NCBI RefSeq assembly: GCF_004798585.1
Contig: NZ_PPXQ01000004.1
Span: 124,001-188,000, forward strand
DNA from: Massilia sp. Mn16-1_5
GTDB lineage: Bacteria; Pseudomonadota; Gammaproteobacteria; Burkholderiales; Burkholderiaceae_D
Direction of reading: 5' to 3'
DNA length: 64,000 nt
Every line of letters starts with the position of its first letter. Within the stretch, counting starts at the first letter, position 1. The notes below the pieces were generated by a model. The model was not told where the DNA came from and did not search any database. It saw nothing but the letters and a program-made list of their open reading frames with translations. Made by a program: the position numbers and the translations under genes. Positions 17,790 through 26,872 of the stretch are shown one piece after another.

Positions 17790-19103
17790 GGCTTGGTAGG
17801 CGCCGAAGGCGTCGTTGAAGAGGCAGCGGATCAGGGGATCGTCGACCAGTTCGGCCGTTTCCAGGTCGGATTCAAGCGTGTCGTCGAAGCGGGTATCGTT
17901 GATCCGCATGTACATCGAGGTCAGGGACTCGCCCAGTTCAAGGCCGGCATACAGTTTCGCGGCCGGGATCTCGGTGGTCCAGCCGAGCGGGCCGGCGCTC
18001 GGCGCCACCGCTTCGATGCTGTCGCCCTGCACCCGATAGTGCCAGTGTGTGCCGTCGCCCGCGTGGTCGAACACGGACAGGCGCCAGATGCGGGGCTGCT
18101 CGAAATAGCTGTCCTCGGGCAGTTCCATGCTGCGGTAGCGCGCCAAAAGGCCGGTGCGGCAAAAGGCGGCCACGCGTTCGGCCTCCTCGGCGTTCAAGGG
18201 CGCGAAATGCCGCGCGATGTCGCCGGTCGCCGGCGGCGGCAAGGCCGGATCGTAGTCGTAGTCGACATCCTGGTCGCCGAGCGGCACGACCCAGTCCAGC
18301 GCAGGGGCCGGCGCGAGGCCATCCGCATCCAGGCGCAGCGACACGCCCGGATTCATGCGCACCACGCGCGCGTCCGGCAGCGCCGCTTCGACCTCCTGGG
18401 CGAACTGGCGGTAGGTGATCGGGAAGAAGGCCCGGTTGTACCAGGACCAGGGCTCCTGCAGGAACTGGCAGGAACTCGGCACGACGTAGCGTGGGTTCAG
18501 CACGCGCAGCTGGGCTAGCCACTCCTCGGGCAGAGATGGCGGCGCCGGCGTGGCGCGCGAGGGCGACAGCACCTCGATCTCGCGCATGGTCTGGAAGGGC
18601 CACAGGACCATGTCCCAGGGACCGTAAGACGCGAGCGCCGGCAGCGTGTCCGGATCGATCCAGGAATCGACCACGTTCAGTACCTTCAACCCGACCGCCT
18701 CGACCTGGAACATCGAGTCGACTTCCTCGTCCATCGCGATGCGCGGCGTGACCGTGAACGGCCCGACCTGCACAGGTACGTCGAGCGCCAGGGGCCGCAC
18801 GTTGGTGAAGCCGAGCGCGCGCACCATGTCGAACAGTTCGTCGAAGACGCAGTAGAGGTGGATGGGCGTCGCGCGATCCAGCAGGTCCAGGCTCTCGAGC
18901 GAGCAGTGGTCGTCGTGGAAGTGCGAGATGAAGACGGCATCGAAGCGCTGCGCGCGAATCCGCTCTTCGTCGAAGCGAACCGGCGGGAAAGCATGGCAGT
19001 TGCGGCTGAAGGGATTCTCGAAGATGGGGTCGAAGGCGATGCGCGTGCCCTCGCATTCGAAGAGGTAGCCGGCGTGGAGAATCCGGGAAATCTGAAGCGG
19101 CAT
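17763..19103 (-). CDS. MBL-fold metal-dependent hydrolase
   Basis: 446 residues from MPLQISRILHAGY. The metallo-beta-lactamase signature SHFHDDHC is near residue 80, preceded by the fold-typical RIAFDPIFENPF. Later possible ligands include MDEEVDSMFQ and NVVDSWID. The C-terminal ~200 residues (from about DWVVPLGDQDVDY) are extra and end in DDPLIRCLFNDAFGAYQAAQLRRLKQ; they do not match a domain I can name. The ribosome site is weak and a longer frame exists upstream, but the MBL strand order starts here. Substrate unknown. The 3' end is repeated downstream. Confidence 0.8.
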   Translation of the reverse strand: MPLQISRILHAGYLFECEGTRIAFDPIFENPFSRNCHAFPPVRFDEERIRAQRFDAVFISHFHDDHCSLESLDLLDRATPIHLYCVFDELFDMVRALGFTNVRPLALDVPVQVGPFTVTPRIAMDEEVDSMFQVEAVGLKVLNVVDSWIDPDTLPALASYGPWDMVLWPFQTMREIEVLSPSRATPAPPSLPEEWLAQLRVLNPRYVVPSSCQFLQEPWSWYNRAFFPITYRQFAQEVEAALPDARVVRMNPGVSLRLDADGLAPAPALDWVVPLGDQDVDYDYDPALPPPATGDIARHFAPLNAEEAERVAAFCRTGLLARYRSMELPEDSYFEQPRIWRLSVFDHAGDGTHWHYRVQGDSIEAVAPSAGPLGWTTEIPAAKLYAGLELGESLTSMYMRINDTRFDDTLESDLETAELVDDPLIRCLFNDAFGAYQAAQLRRLKQ

Positions 19104-19121
19104 AAAAGCGTGGTGATGTGG

Positions 19122-19140
19122 GGCAGGGCCTGGCCCTGCC
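19122..19140. other. Near-perfect palindrome between two genes
   Basis: GGCAGGGCC-T-GGCCCTGCC, a 9-bp stem around one base, between the DUF2076 gene stop and the MBL gene start on the minus strand. No U-tract follows; it could protect the DUF2076 mRNA end. Confidence 0.4.
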
Positions 19141-19169
19141 AATCCATCATGCTAACACGCGGCCAGCCT

Positions 19170-19904
19170 TCAGCTGAACAGGCCGTCGTCCGAGCCGCCG
19201 TCGAAGTTGTCGCCGGCGAAGTCGTCATTGCCCAGGCCGGGGTCGTCGAGCAGGCTGGCCGAGTCGTGGTCGGTGTTGCTGTCGCCGAGCAAGTTGTTCG
19301 AGCTGTCGTCCGCCCCGGCGCTGCGCTCGTAATCGGCGATCGGATCGCGCAAGGAGGCAAAGCCCTCGTCGTTGCCGAGGAAGCCGTTGCCGTCGTGGTT
19401 GCCGTGGCCGAGCAGGTTGCCGAGACCCTGGAACAGGAAGGCGCCGGCTGCCACGCCTGCCGCCGTCGAGGCGATGTTGCCGAGCGCGCCACCCATGCCG
19501 CCGCCCATCCCGCCGCCGCGGAAGAAGCCGCCGAGCCGGCTGGACACCGGCGGCTGCTGGTAGGGCTGCTGGTACTGTTGCTGCGGATAAGGCTGCTGTT
19601 GGCCGCCATAAGCCTGGGCCGGCTGGCCGCGCCCGGCGCTGTTGCCCCAGGCATTCGGGTCAAGGAAGCCGCCGGATTGCGATCCGCCTTGCAGCTGTTG
19701 CTGCAGCCGCGCGATCTCGGCCTTGGCATTGTCGAGCGCCTGCTGTTGCAGGAGCGCGCGCTGCACGAGCAGGTAGGCGGCGTCCGGCTGGTAAGCCACG
19801 GCCTTCTGGATCATGGCCTCGGCCTCGGGATCTTTCGGCAGGCCGCGCGCCTGCACGAGCTGGTTCAGGAAATCCTGCAACAGTTGGGAATCTTGCGGAC
19901 TCAT
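19170..19904 (-). CDS. DUF2076-family protein
   Basis: 244 residues. The N-terminal ~75 residues match DUF2076: MSPQDSQLLQDFLNQL, then KDPEAEAMIQKAV, QPDAAYLLVQRALLQQQALDNAKAEIARLQQQL, which ends in a coiled coil. It continues with a Gln/Pro/Tyr-rich linker, a Gly/Met-rich segment, one hydrophobic stretch (IASTAAGVAAGAFLFQGLGNLLG) and a very acidic Asp/Asn tail. Function unknown; related proteins are thought to be periplasmic or membrane-associated. The ATG at 19904 has GGAGGG seven bases upstream, and that site is buried in a hairpin. Confidence 0.85.
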   Translation of the reverse strand: MSPQDSQLLQDFLNQLVQARGLPKDPEAEAMIQKAVAYQPDAAYLLVQRALLQQQALDNAKAEIARLQQQLQGGSQSGGFLDPNAWGNSAGRGQPAQAYGGQQQPYPQQQYQQPYQQPPVSSRLGGFFRGGGMGGGMGGALGNIASTAAGVAAGAFLFQGLGNLLGHGNHDGNGFLGNDEGFASLRDPIADYERSAGADDSSNNLLGDSNTDHDSASLLDDPGLGNDDFAGDNFDGGSDDGLFS

Positions 19905-19911
19905 GAAAAAA

Positions 19912-19948
19912 CCCTCCACAGTGGTCAATATGGAACCATTGTGGAGGG
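19912..19948 (-). terminator. Rho-independent-type hairpin that also covers the DUF2076 ribosome site
   Basis: On the minus strand the arms CCCTCCACAATGG and CCACTGTGGAGGG pair over 13 bp with one mismatch and an 11-base loop, followed directly by TTTTTT. This is a textbook intrinsic terminator for gcdH, whose stop is at 19982. The 3' arm contains GGAGGG, the Shine-Dalgarno sequence of the DUF2076 gene, and the T-run ends two bases before its ATG. The same hairpin can therefore stop transcription and hide the ribosome site in read-through RNA. Confidence 0.75.
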
Positions 19949-19981
19949 TTTCGAAAATTGCGGGCGCGCGCCCGCAGTCGC

Positions 19982-21157
19982 TTAGAACGCCGCGATACCC
20001 GTCTGGGCTCGGCCCAGGATCAGCGCATGGATGTCATGCGTGCCCTCATAAGTATTCACGACTTCCAGGTTGACCATGTGACGGATGATGCCGAACTCGT
20101 CCGAAATACCGTTACCGCCGAGCATGTCACGCGCCGTACGGGCCACGTCCAGCGCCTTGCCGCAGGAATTACGCTTCATCATCGAAGTGATCTCGACAGC
20201 GGCGGTTCCCTCGTCCTTCATGCGGCCCAGGCGCAGGCAGCCCTGCAGGCCGAGCGTGATTTCGGTCTGCATGTCGGCCAGCTTCTTCTGCACCAGCTGG
20301 TTCGCCGCCAGCGGCTTGCCGAACTGCTTGCGGTCCAGCGTGTACTGGCGTGCGGTATGCCAGCAGGCTTCCGCGGCGCCCAGCGCGCCCCAGGCGATGC
20401 CGTAGCGGGCCGAATTCAGGCAGGTGAACGGGCCTTTCAGGCCGCGCACGTCCGGGAAGGCGTTTTCTTCCGGGCAGAACACGTTGTCCATGACGATTTC
20501 GCCGGTGACGGAGGAACGCAGGCCGAACTTGCCGTGAATCGCTGGAGCGCTCAGACCTTCCCAGCCTTTTTCCAGGACAAAACCGCGGATCGCGCCTTCG
20601 TCATCCTTGGCCCAGACGACGAACACGTCGGCCACCGGCGAATTGGTGATCCACATCTTCGAACCGGTCAGCGCGTAACCGCCGTCGACCTTGCGGGCGC
20701 GGGTGACCATCGACCCTGGATCGGAACCGTGGTTCGGCTCCGTGAGACCGAAGCAGCCGATCCACTCGCCGGTCGCCAGCTTCGGCAGGTATTTCTGCTT
20801 TGTGGCTTCGTTGCCGAACTCGTGGATCGGCACCATCACCAGGGACGACTGCACGCTCGCCATCGAGCGGTAGCCGGAGTCGACGCGCTCGATTTCGCGC
20901 GCGATCAGGCCGTAGGCCACGTAGTTCAGGCCCGGGCCGCCGTATTGTTCAGGGATGGTCGGTCCCAGCAGGCCGAGTTCGCCCATCTCGCGGAAGATCG
21001 AGGTGTCCATCTGCTCGTGGCGGAAGGCTTCGAGGATGCGCGGTTGCAGCTTGTCCTGGCAGTAGGAAGCCGCCGCATCGCGGATCATGCGTTCGTCGTC
21101 GGTGAGCTGGCTGTTCAGGAGCAGGGGATCGTCCCAGTGGAAAGCGGCTTTGGTCAT
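19982..21157 (-). CDS. gcdH: Glutaryl-CoA dehydrogenase
   Basis: 391 residues, full length. It converts glutaryl-CoA to crotonyl-CoA and CO2 in lysine, tryptophan, glutarate and odd-chain dicarboxylate breakdown, using FAD. Diagnostic segment [18 protein letters not shown] carries the Arg that binds the substrate gamma-carboxylate. [15 protein letters not shown] and [15 protein letters not shown] (catalytic Glu) also fit. It is the last gene after a Liv-type ABC transporter, 24 bp behind livF on the same strand, which ties that transporter to acid or lysine-type catabolism. Transcription probably ends at the hairpin 19912-19948. Confidence 0.95.
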   Translation of the reverse strand: MTKAAFHWDDPLLLNSQLTDDERMIRDAAASYCQDKLQPRILEAFRHEQMDTSIFREMGELGLLGPTIPEQYGGPGLNYVAYGLIAREIERVDSGYRSMASVQSSLVMVPIHEFGNEATKQKYLPKLATGEWIGCFGLTEPNHGSDPGSMVTRARKVDGGYALTGSKMWITNSPVADVFVVWAKDDEGAIRGFVLEKGWEGLSAPAIHGKFGLRSSVTGEIVMDNVFCPEENAFPDVRGLKGPFTCLNSARYGIAWGALGAAEACWHTARQYTLDRKQFGKPLAANQLVQKKLADMQTEITLGLQGCLRLGRMKDEGTAAVEITSMMKRNSCGKALDVARTARDMLGGNGISDEFGIIRHMVNLEVVNTYEGTHDIHALILGRAQTGIAAF

Positions 21158-21181
21158 GATGGTCTCTTTAGTAATAGGTAA

Positions 21182-21875
<694 letters not shown>

Positions 21876-21883
<8 letters not shown>

Positions 21884-22589
21884 GGTCCGCTCCCGTGTAG
21901 CTCTTCACCACCTCCGGATTGCTGAACACTTCCGCAGGCGTGCCTTCGGCGATCAGCTGGCCGAAGTTCAGCACCGCCACCCGTTCGCACAGGTTGCTGA
22001 TGGTCTCGATGTCGTGCTCGATGATGCAGATGCCGACCCGGAACTGCTCGTGCAGGCCCTTCAGCATCTTCATGAAATTGCGCTTGCCGTTGGTCTCCAG
22101 GCCCGCCAGCACTTCATCGAGCAGCAGCAGCTTCGGGTCGGTGGACAGGGCTTTCGCCACTTCCAGCGCCTTCAGTTCCGTCAGCGCGAGACCCGTGGAG
22201 GCGTCGCGCTCGGCCTTCGCGGTTAGGCCGGTGAAGGCCAGGATCTCGTCGATCCGCTTCTCGTCCAGGCGTCCGGTACCGAAGCGCTGCGACACCTGCA
22301 GGTTCTGGCGCACCGTCAGCTCGTGCATCGGCTGCGGGATCTGGAAGGTGCGGCCGATGCCCATGCGGGCGCGCTGGTACATCGGCGCCTTCAGGACGTC
22401 GATGCCGTCGAAGACGATGCGGCCGGCGGTCGGGCGCACCAGGCCCGAGATCGCATTGAACAGCGTGGTCTTGCCGGCGCCGTTCGCGCCGACCAGGCCG
22501 ACGACGTCGCCGGTGCCGATGTTCAGGCTGACGTCGTTCACGGCGGTGAGGCCGCCGAAGCGCACGGTCACGTTTTCAAGCTGTAGCAT
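21876..22589 (-). CDS. livG: Liv-type ABC transporter ATP-binding protein (LivG-like), system 1
   Basis: 237 residues. Walker A GANGAGKTTLFN and Walker B LLLLDEVLAGL are good, but the signature region reads LALTELKALEVAKAL and lacks the usual SGG/YGQ. The dimer with LivF would then have one canonical and one degenerate ATP site. The C-terminal His-loop region [35 protein letters not shown] is typical LivG. Overlaps livM by 14 bp and livF by 8 bp. Confidence 0.93.
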
Positions 22590-23529
22590 CTTTTTTCCTC
22601 ATGAACTTCTTCACCAGACCGAACAGGCCGTCGGGACTCGCGATGATCATCGCCACCAGCACCACGCCCAGCACCAGCTGGTGACCGGTCGGCATCAGGT
22701 TCTTCACGAACAGCTGGTCGACCAGGTAGACCACGACCGCGCCTACCAGCGGTCCGGTGATCGTGCGATAGCCGCCGAAGATCGCCGCGACGATCGGGAT
22801 CGTCACCCAGCCGGCGCTGAACGCGTAGTCCGGCTCCAGGAAGTTGATGTAGTGGGCGTTGAAGGCGCCGACCACCCCGCACATGAAGGCCGACACCAGC
22901 AGCATCAGCCCCTTCAGCAGGGTGTTGTTGACACCGACCACGCGCGTCGCATCCTCGCTGTCGTGCATGGCGCGCAGGGCCAGGCCGTGCGGGCTGCGGC
23001 GGATCGCATCGTAGGCCCCGGCGAACAGCAGCACGATGGTCAGGATCACCAGGTAGTTGCCGACCTTGGAGCTGAAGTCGTAGCCGAACAGTTCAGGCAA
23101 ACGCGGGATGCTGGCGATGCCGCCCGAACCGCCCGTCACCGACTGCCACTCGGTGGCCAGGATGCGGAAGATGTGGGCGTAGGCCAGGATGGCCAGCGCA
23201 AAATAGGGACCGCGCAGGCGCAGCACCGGCAGCATCACGATGGCCGCGACCACCGCGCCGACGCCGCCCAGCACCACGCCGAGGAAGACCGGCACCCCGT
23301 GCTGCATCGACAGCACGGCCGAGGTATAGGCGCCGACGCCGAAGAAGGCCGCGTGGCCGAAGCTCACCATGCCGCCCAGGTTGCCCAGCAGGGCCCAGGA
23401 CAGGGCGATGCCGCCGATGACGAGCGAGGCGATTACCAGGCTCATGACGTAGGCGTTCGCGCCCAGCAGGAGCGGTACGCCGATGTAGGCGGCCGCCAGG
23501 ATTACGATGAGGAGTTTATTGGTTTTCAT
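22576..23529 (-). CDS. livM: Liv-type ABC transporter permease (LivM-like), system 1
   Basis: 317 residues from MKTNKLLIVILAAAY, whose ATG overlaps the livH stop (ATGA at 23526-23529). About nine membrane helices. Family landmarks: LGGMVSFGHAAFFGVGAYTSA, LRLRGPYFALAILAYAHIFR, NTLLKGLMLLVSAFMCGVVGAFNAHYINFLEPDYAF, and IFGGYRTITGPLVGA. Forms the inner-membrane channel with LivH. Confidence 0.93.
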   Translation of the reverse strand: MKTNKLLIVILAAAYIGVPLLLGANAYVMSLVIASLVIGGIALSWALLGNLGGMVSFGHAAFFGVGAYTSAVLSMQHGVPVFLGVVLGGVGAVVAAIVMLPVLRLRGPYFALAILAYAHIFRILATEWQSVTGGSGGIASIPRLPELFGYDFSSKVGNYLVILTIVLLFAGAYDAIRRSPHGLALRAMHDSEDATRVVGVNNTLLKGLMLLVSAFMCGVVGAFNAHYINFLEPDYAFSAGWVTIPIVAAIFGGYRTITGPLVGAVVVYLVDQLFVKNLMPTGHQLVLGVVLVAMIIASPDGLFGLVKKFMRKKDATA

Positions 23530-24398
23530 CCGCGCCTCTTGGTCGCACCGAACAGGCCATTCGGCATTACAAACAGAACGAGCAGGAACAGGCCCATGCC
23601 GGCCAGTTCTTGCAGGGCCGAGCTGGCCAGGGTCACCGTCAGCGACTCGGCGATGCCGAGCAGGACCGCGCCGATCAGCACGCCGGGGATCGAGCCGATG
23701 CCCGCCAGGACCGTGATGATGAAGGCCTTCACCGTCAGCACGCTGCCGGTGGCCGGGGTGATGGTGCCGTAGCTGAACAGGGCGACGCCGGCAAAGGCGG
23801 CCAGGATGCCCGCCACCAGGAAGGAGACCAGTTCGGTGCGGCCCGGGTTGATGCCCATGAGCTTGGCGGCGTCGCGGTTGCTGGAGACGGCGCGCACGGC
23901 GCGGCCATACCAGCTGCGCGAGAGCCACCACCAGAGGGCCACGATCAGCACGATCGACACGCCGAAGAACAGCACTTCGCTGCGCATGCTGTAAAGCTCG
24001 CCGACGACGAAGGCTTCCTGCATCCAGCTCGAGCTGGTGGCGCGCACGTCGGCGCTCCAGATCATCAGGACCAGGTTGGTCAGGATCACGCCCACGCCAT
24101 AGGTGAGGGTGAGGGAATTGATTTCGCGGTTGGTCTTGATCTTGCCAACCACGAAGTAGAGGAGGGCGGAGGTGAGGCACACGATCACCACCGCGATCGG
24201 AATCGCCATCGCGGGATTCCAGCCCATTCTCGTTTCGACCGTGTAGGCGATGTAGGCCGCCAGCAGCACCAGCTCGCCGTGGGCCAGATTGATCACCTTC
24301 ATGGCGCCGAACACCAGCGCCAGTCCCAGGGCGATCAGCGCATACGAGCCGCCCTGCAGCAGGCCCGAATACACGGCCTGCATTATTAATTCCGTCAT
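23526..24398 (-). CDS. livH: Liv-type ABC transporter permease (LivH-like), system 1
   Basis: 290 residues, about eight helices. Landmarks: LLQGGSYALIALGLALVFGAMKVINLAHGE at the N-terminus, SSNRDAAKLMGINPGRTELVSFLVAGILAAFAGV (EAA-like loop), and VLAGIGSIPGVLIGAVLLGIAES. It follows the binding-protein gene by 71 bp and precedes livM with a 4-bp overlap, giving the order K-H-M-G-F. Confidence 0.93.
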   Translation of the reverse strand: MTELIMQAVYSGLLQGGSYALIALGLALVFGAMKVINLAHGELVLLAAYIAYTVETRMGWNPAMAIPIAVVIVCLTSALLYFVVGKIKTNREINSLTLTYGVGVILTNLVLMIWSADVRATSSSWMQEAFVVGELYSMRSEVLFFGVSIVLIVALWWWLSRSWYGRAVRAVSSNRDAAKLMGINPGRTELVSFLVAGILAAFAGVALFSYGTITPATGSVLTVKAFIITVLAGIGSIPGVLIGAVLLGIAESLTVTLASSALQELAGMGLFLLVLFVMPNGLFGATKRRG

Positions 24399-24469
24399 GT
24401 CTGCATTCCAGTTGAGTTCATGCGGGGGAAACGCGGCGAATAGCCGCGTTTCCGACTACGGTCCTACGC

Positions 24470-25627
24470 TTACCAAGGAACGCCCGGGAAAACCGGCTTG
24501 CCGTTCGCGGACTCCTTCGGCCACACGAGCACGACCTGCTTGCCCTGGTGCTGGCCCATGCGCTGCACGAAGTTCGGGTTGTCGCCCTTGGCGTTGAACT
24601 GGACGCGGCCGATCAGGGTCTGCTTGTCGGTCTTGCGCAGTTCCTCGATCACGCCGCCCTTCTTGAGGGTGCCCTTGTCGGCAGCGCGTGCGATCGCTTC
24701 GAACAGCAGCATCGACTGCACGTAGCCGAACTGGCCCAGGTAGTCGGGTTCCTTGTTGTGCAGCTTCTTGTAGCCTTCGCCGAAGGTCTTGCCTTCAGCC
24801 GTGGTGAAGTTGACCGGGAAGGGCAGGACAGCGGTGCCGTACACGTTCGGCATCAGGTCCGGGAAGTCGGCCGCCATCTTCGGCGTGGCCAGCGACCAGA
24901 CGCCGGCGATCGCTTTCACCGTGGTCGGCTTCAGGACGCGCGCGGCGCGCAGGATGCCGACGTAGTCGTTCTCGTAGCCGACCATGGCGATGAATTCCGA
25001 GCGGTCCTGCAGCTTGACCTTGTTCAGGATCGGCTTGAAGTCGGTGATGGCGGGATCGAACGCATGCATGCCGACCTTGATGCCCTTGGCACCGAGGGTT
25101 TTCTGGACGTCGGTCGCCAGGCCTTCGGTGGCATCCTTGGTCGAGTAGATGATCGAGACCGACTTGACGCCCAGGTCGCTGATCAATCCGACCAGGGCCT
25201 TCTGGTAACCGGCGGTGTTATTAATGCGGAAGAAGTTCTTGCGGCCGGCTTCGACCAGGCCGTCGTCGACGCCGCCCGAGGTGATGTAGGCCAGGCCCAG
25301 CTTGCCGGCAGCGTCGGACGCCGGCGAGATGTTGTTCGAGCCGTAGCCGCCGGTGACGGCGACCACGCCTTCGCTGGCCAGCTTCTCGACCGCTGCGACG
25401 GCTTTCGCCGGGGCCGACTCGTCGTCGACGGTCACCAGCTTGATGGTGTGCTTGCCGTTGGTCTTGTTGAAGACTTCGGCCGCGACGCGGATGCCTTCGT
25501 TGGTGCCCATGCCGACGCGCGCGAGCGGGCCGGTCAGGGGAATCTGGACGCCGACCAGCAGTTCTTCCGCCTGCACGCTGCCGCAGACTGCCATGATTGC
25601 CAGGGCGATGCTTGTTGCCTTCTTCAT
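24470..25627 (-). CDS. livK: Periplasmic binding protein of Liv-type ABC system 1
   Basis: 385 residues with signal peptide MKKATSIALAIMAVCGSVQA. It is a type I periplasmic binding fold: LLVGVQIPLTGPLARVGMGTNEGIRVAAEVFNK, VVAVTGGYGSNNISPASDAAGKLGLAYITSGG, and YNxLFEAIARAADK near the end. Ligand specificity cannot be read from the sequence. The operon contains glutaryl-CoA dehydrogenase and faces a pim-like operon, which favours a dicarboxylate or aromatic acid over leucine. First gene of the transporter operon; the IclR gene is 121 bp upstream on the same strand. Confidence 0.9.
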   Translation of the reverse strand: MKKATSIALAIMAVCGSVQAEELLVGVQIPLTGPLARVGMGTNEGIRVAAEVFNKTNGKHTIKLVTVDDESAPAKAVAAVEKLASEGVVAVTGGYGSNNISPASDAAGKLGLAYITSGGVDDGLVEAGRKNFFRINNTAGYQKALVGLISDLGVKSVSIIYSTKDATEGLATDVQKTLGAKGIKVGMHAFDPAITDFKPILNKVKLQDRSEFIAMVGYENDYVGILRAARVLKPTTVKAIAGVWSLATPKMAADFPDLMPNVYGTAVLPFPVNFTTAEGKTFGEGYKKLHNKEPDYLGQFGYVQSMLLFEAIARAADKGTLKKGGVIEELRKTDKQTLIGRVQFNAKGDNPNFVQRMGQHQGKQVVLVWPKESANGKPVFPGVPW

Positions 25628-25748
25628 GTCTCCACCTTTTTCAGTTATCTAAACGGTTTTTGCTGCAATTCTCCGGACAAGCCGGGGGCAACGCCGCGCA
25701 GTGCACGGCCTTGCATATTCGATTCGGGGTCGCGGCCGCGCCGCGTGC

Positions 25749-26555
25749 TCAACCCAGGTTGCGTCCCATGCTCATTTCCACGTTACGCACCAGTTGCACC
25801 AGGCGCGGGCCCAGGTCGTCGATCAGTTTTTCCTGCGGCAGCAGGAAGGAGGGGCCCCCGCAATTGAAGGCCATGGTCTTGTTCACGTCCGGATCGATCA
25901 GCGGCACGCCGACGGCACTGATGTTGGCGTCCCACAGGCCCGAAGAGAGCACGAAGCCGCGGTCCTGGTAATCCTTGAAACCCTGTTCCAGGTCGGCCTT
26001 GATCTTCGGCCAGTTGGTTTCCGTCTGCAGGCGGATGTGGTCCATCAGGAAGTCGCGGTCGTTCTGCGGCAGGCCGCACAGATAGGCCTTGCCCATCGCG
26101 GTGGTCGCCAGCGGGATGCGCGAACCGGCATCGCGGCGCAGGGTGACGGCGGCGCTGCCGCGGCAGGCTTCGACATACACCATCGACAGGCGGTCGCGGA
26201 TGCCGATGGCCACGCTGCACTGCGCGTATTCGGCCAGCTCCTGCATGGCCGGACGGGCGAGCTTACGGACGTCGAGATTGGCGAGCAGCGTATAGCCGAG
26301 GGCCAGCACGGCCGCGCCGAGCTGGTAGCGGCCCTGGTCGGGCGAATAGGTGAGGTAGCCGAGCTTGGTCAGCGTGTAGGTCAGGCGCGAGATCGTCGGC
26401 TTCGGCATCGCGGTGCGCTTGGCCATTTCGCTGTTCGTCAGCCAGGTCTCGCCGGGACGGAAGCAGCGCAGGATCTCCAGGCCGCGCGCCAGGGCCGTCA
26501 CGAACTGGCGGTCCTTGGCTGCATCGTCTTCGAATGACTCGATCTCGTGTTGCAT
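25749..26555 (-). CDS. IclR-family transcriptional regulator 1
   Basis: 268 residues starting at MQHEIESFEDD, the in-frame ATG with AAGGA upstream; an earlier ATG (26585) lacks a site. The N-terminal winged HTH spans about residues 20-75 (VTALARGLEILRCFRPGETWLTNSEMAKRTAMPKPTISRLTYTLTKLGYL), followed by the IclR ligand domain (LARPAMQELAEYAQCSVAIGIRDRLSMVYVEACRG ... GVPLIDPD ... AFNCGGPSF). PcaR/PobR-type members sense aromatic or dicarboxylic acids. It is divergent from the pim-like operon and upstream of ABC system 1, and is clearly paralogous to the IclR protein at 40343. Palindromes in the shared intergenic region are candidate binding sites. Confidence 0.92.
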   Translation of the reverse strand: MQHEIESFEDDAAKDRQFVTALARGLEILRCFRPGETWLTNSEMAKRTAMPKPTISRLTYTLTKLGYLTYSPDQGRYQLGAAVLALGYTLLANLDVRKLARPAMQELAEYAQCSVAIGIRDRLSMVYVEACRGSAAVTLRRDAGSRIPLATTAMGKAYLCGLPQNDRDFLMDHIRLQTETNWPKIKADLEQGFKDYQDRGFVLSSGLWDANISAVGVPLIDPDVNKTMAFNCGGPSFLLPQEKLIDDLGPRLVQLVRNVEMSMGRNLG

Positions 26556-26664
26556 GAATTCCTTCGTTGTCTCGTTGCCCGGCATCTTGTGGTGTTCTCG
26601 GCCAGGTCTGAGCGGATATTCACACAACGGAAAGTCGAGTGTCAACTGTTTCGTGAAATGGTCG

Positions 26665-26677
26665 TTCGCAGTGCGAA
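26665..26677. promoter_or_regulatory. Candidate IclR operator, iclR1 side
   Basis: TTCGCA-G-TGCGAA, a perfect palindrome about 110 bp upstream of the iclR1 ATG. The TGCGAA half-site recurs, less perfectly, at 26833-26846 and upstream of the porin at 43038-43055. Confidence 0.5.
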
Positions 26678-26805
26678 ACGCAGCGAACTCTGCCCTATGA
26701 GCGCATGAAAGCCCCAATGGATGAGCCCAGGGAATGCCCCGCGTACGTACTGTAAAGACGTCGTAATCGAGGGATTTACAGGACCGTGAAAAATACGGTA
26801 TGGTT

Positions 26806-26820
26806 GATTTCGCTGAAATC
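26806..26820. promoter_or_regulatory. Palindrome upstream of the pim-like operon
   Basis: GATTTC-GCT-GAAATC, a perfect 6+3+6 palindrome 52 bp before the first gene of the operon, in a typical position for an operator or activator site. Confidence 0.5.
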
Positions 26821-26832
26821 TGCAAAACACTA

Positions 26833-26846
26833 TTCCGCAGAGCGAA
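26833..26846. promoter_or_regulatory. Candidate IclR operator, pim-like operon side
   Basis: TTCCGCAGAGCGAA, an imperfect palindrome whose halves TTC(C)GC and GCGAA match the perfect site at 26665-26677. It ends 26 bases before the start codon of the first operon gene and may overlap the transcription start. Confidence 0.45.
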
Positions 26847-26872
26847 ACATCAAAATAAAGGAGACAGGCTTG

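Larger units (their letters stand above)
26556..26872. promoter_or_regulatory. Divergent control region between iclR1 and the pim-like operon
   Basis: 317 bp without a gene, noticeably more AT-rich toward 26760-26860. It holds three palindromes annotated separately (26665, 26806, 26833) and the ribosome site AAAGGAGACAGG for the first pim-like gene. The word CTGCAAAAC (26820-26828) also occurs in the iclR2 control region at 40097-40105. I could not pick a convincing -35/-10 pair. Confidence 0.6.
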
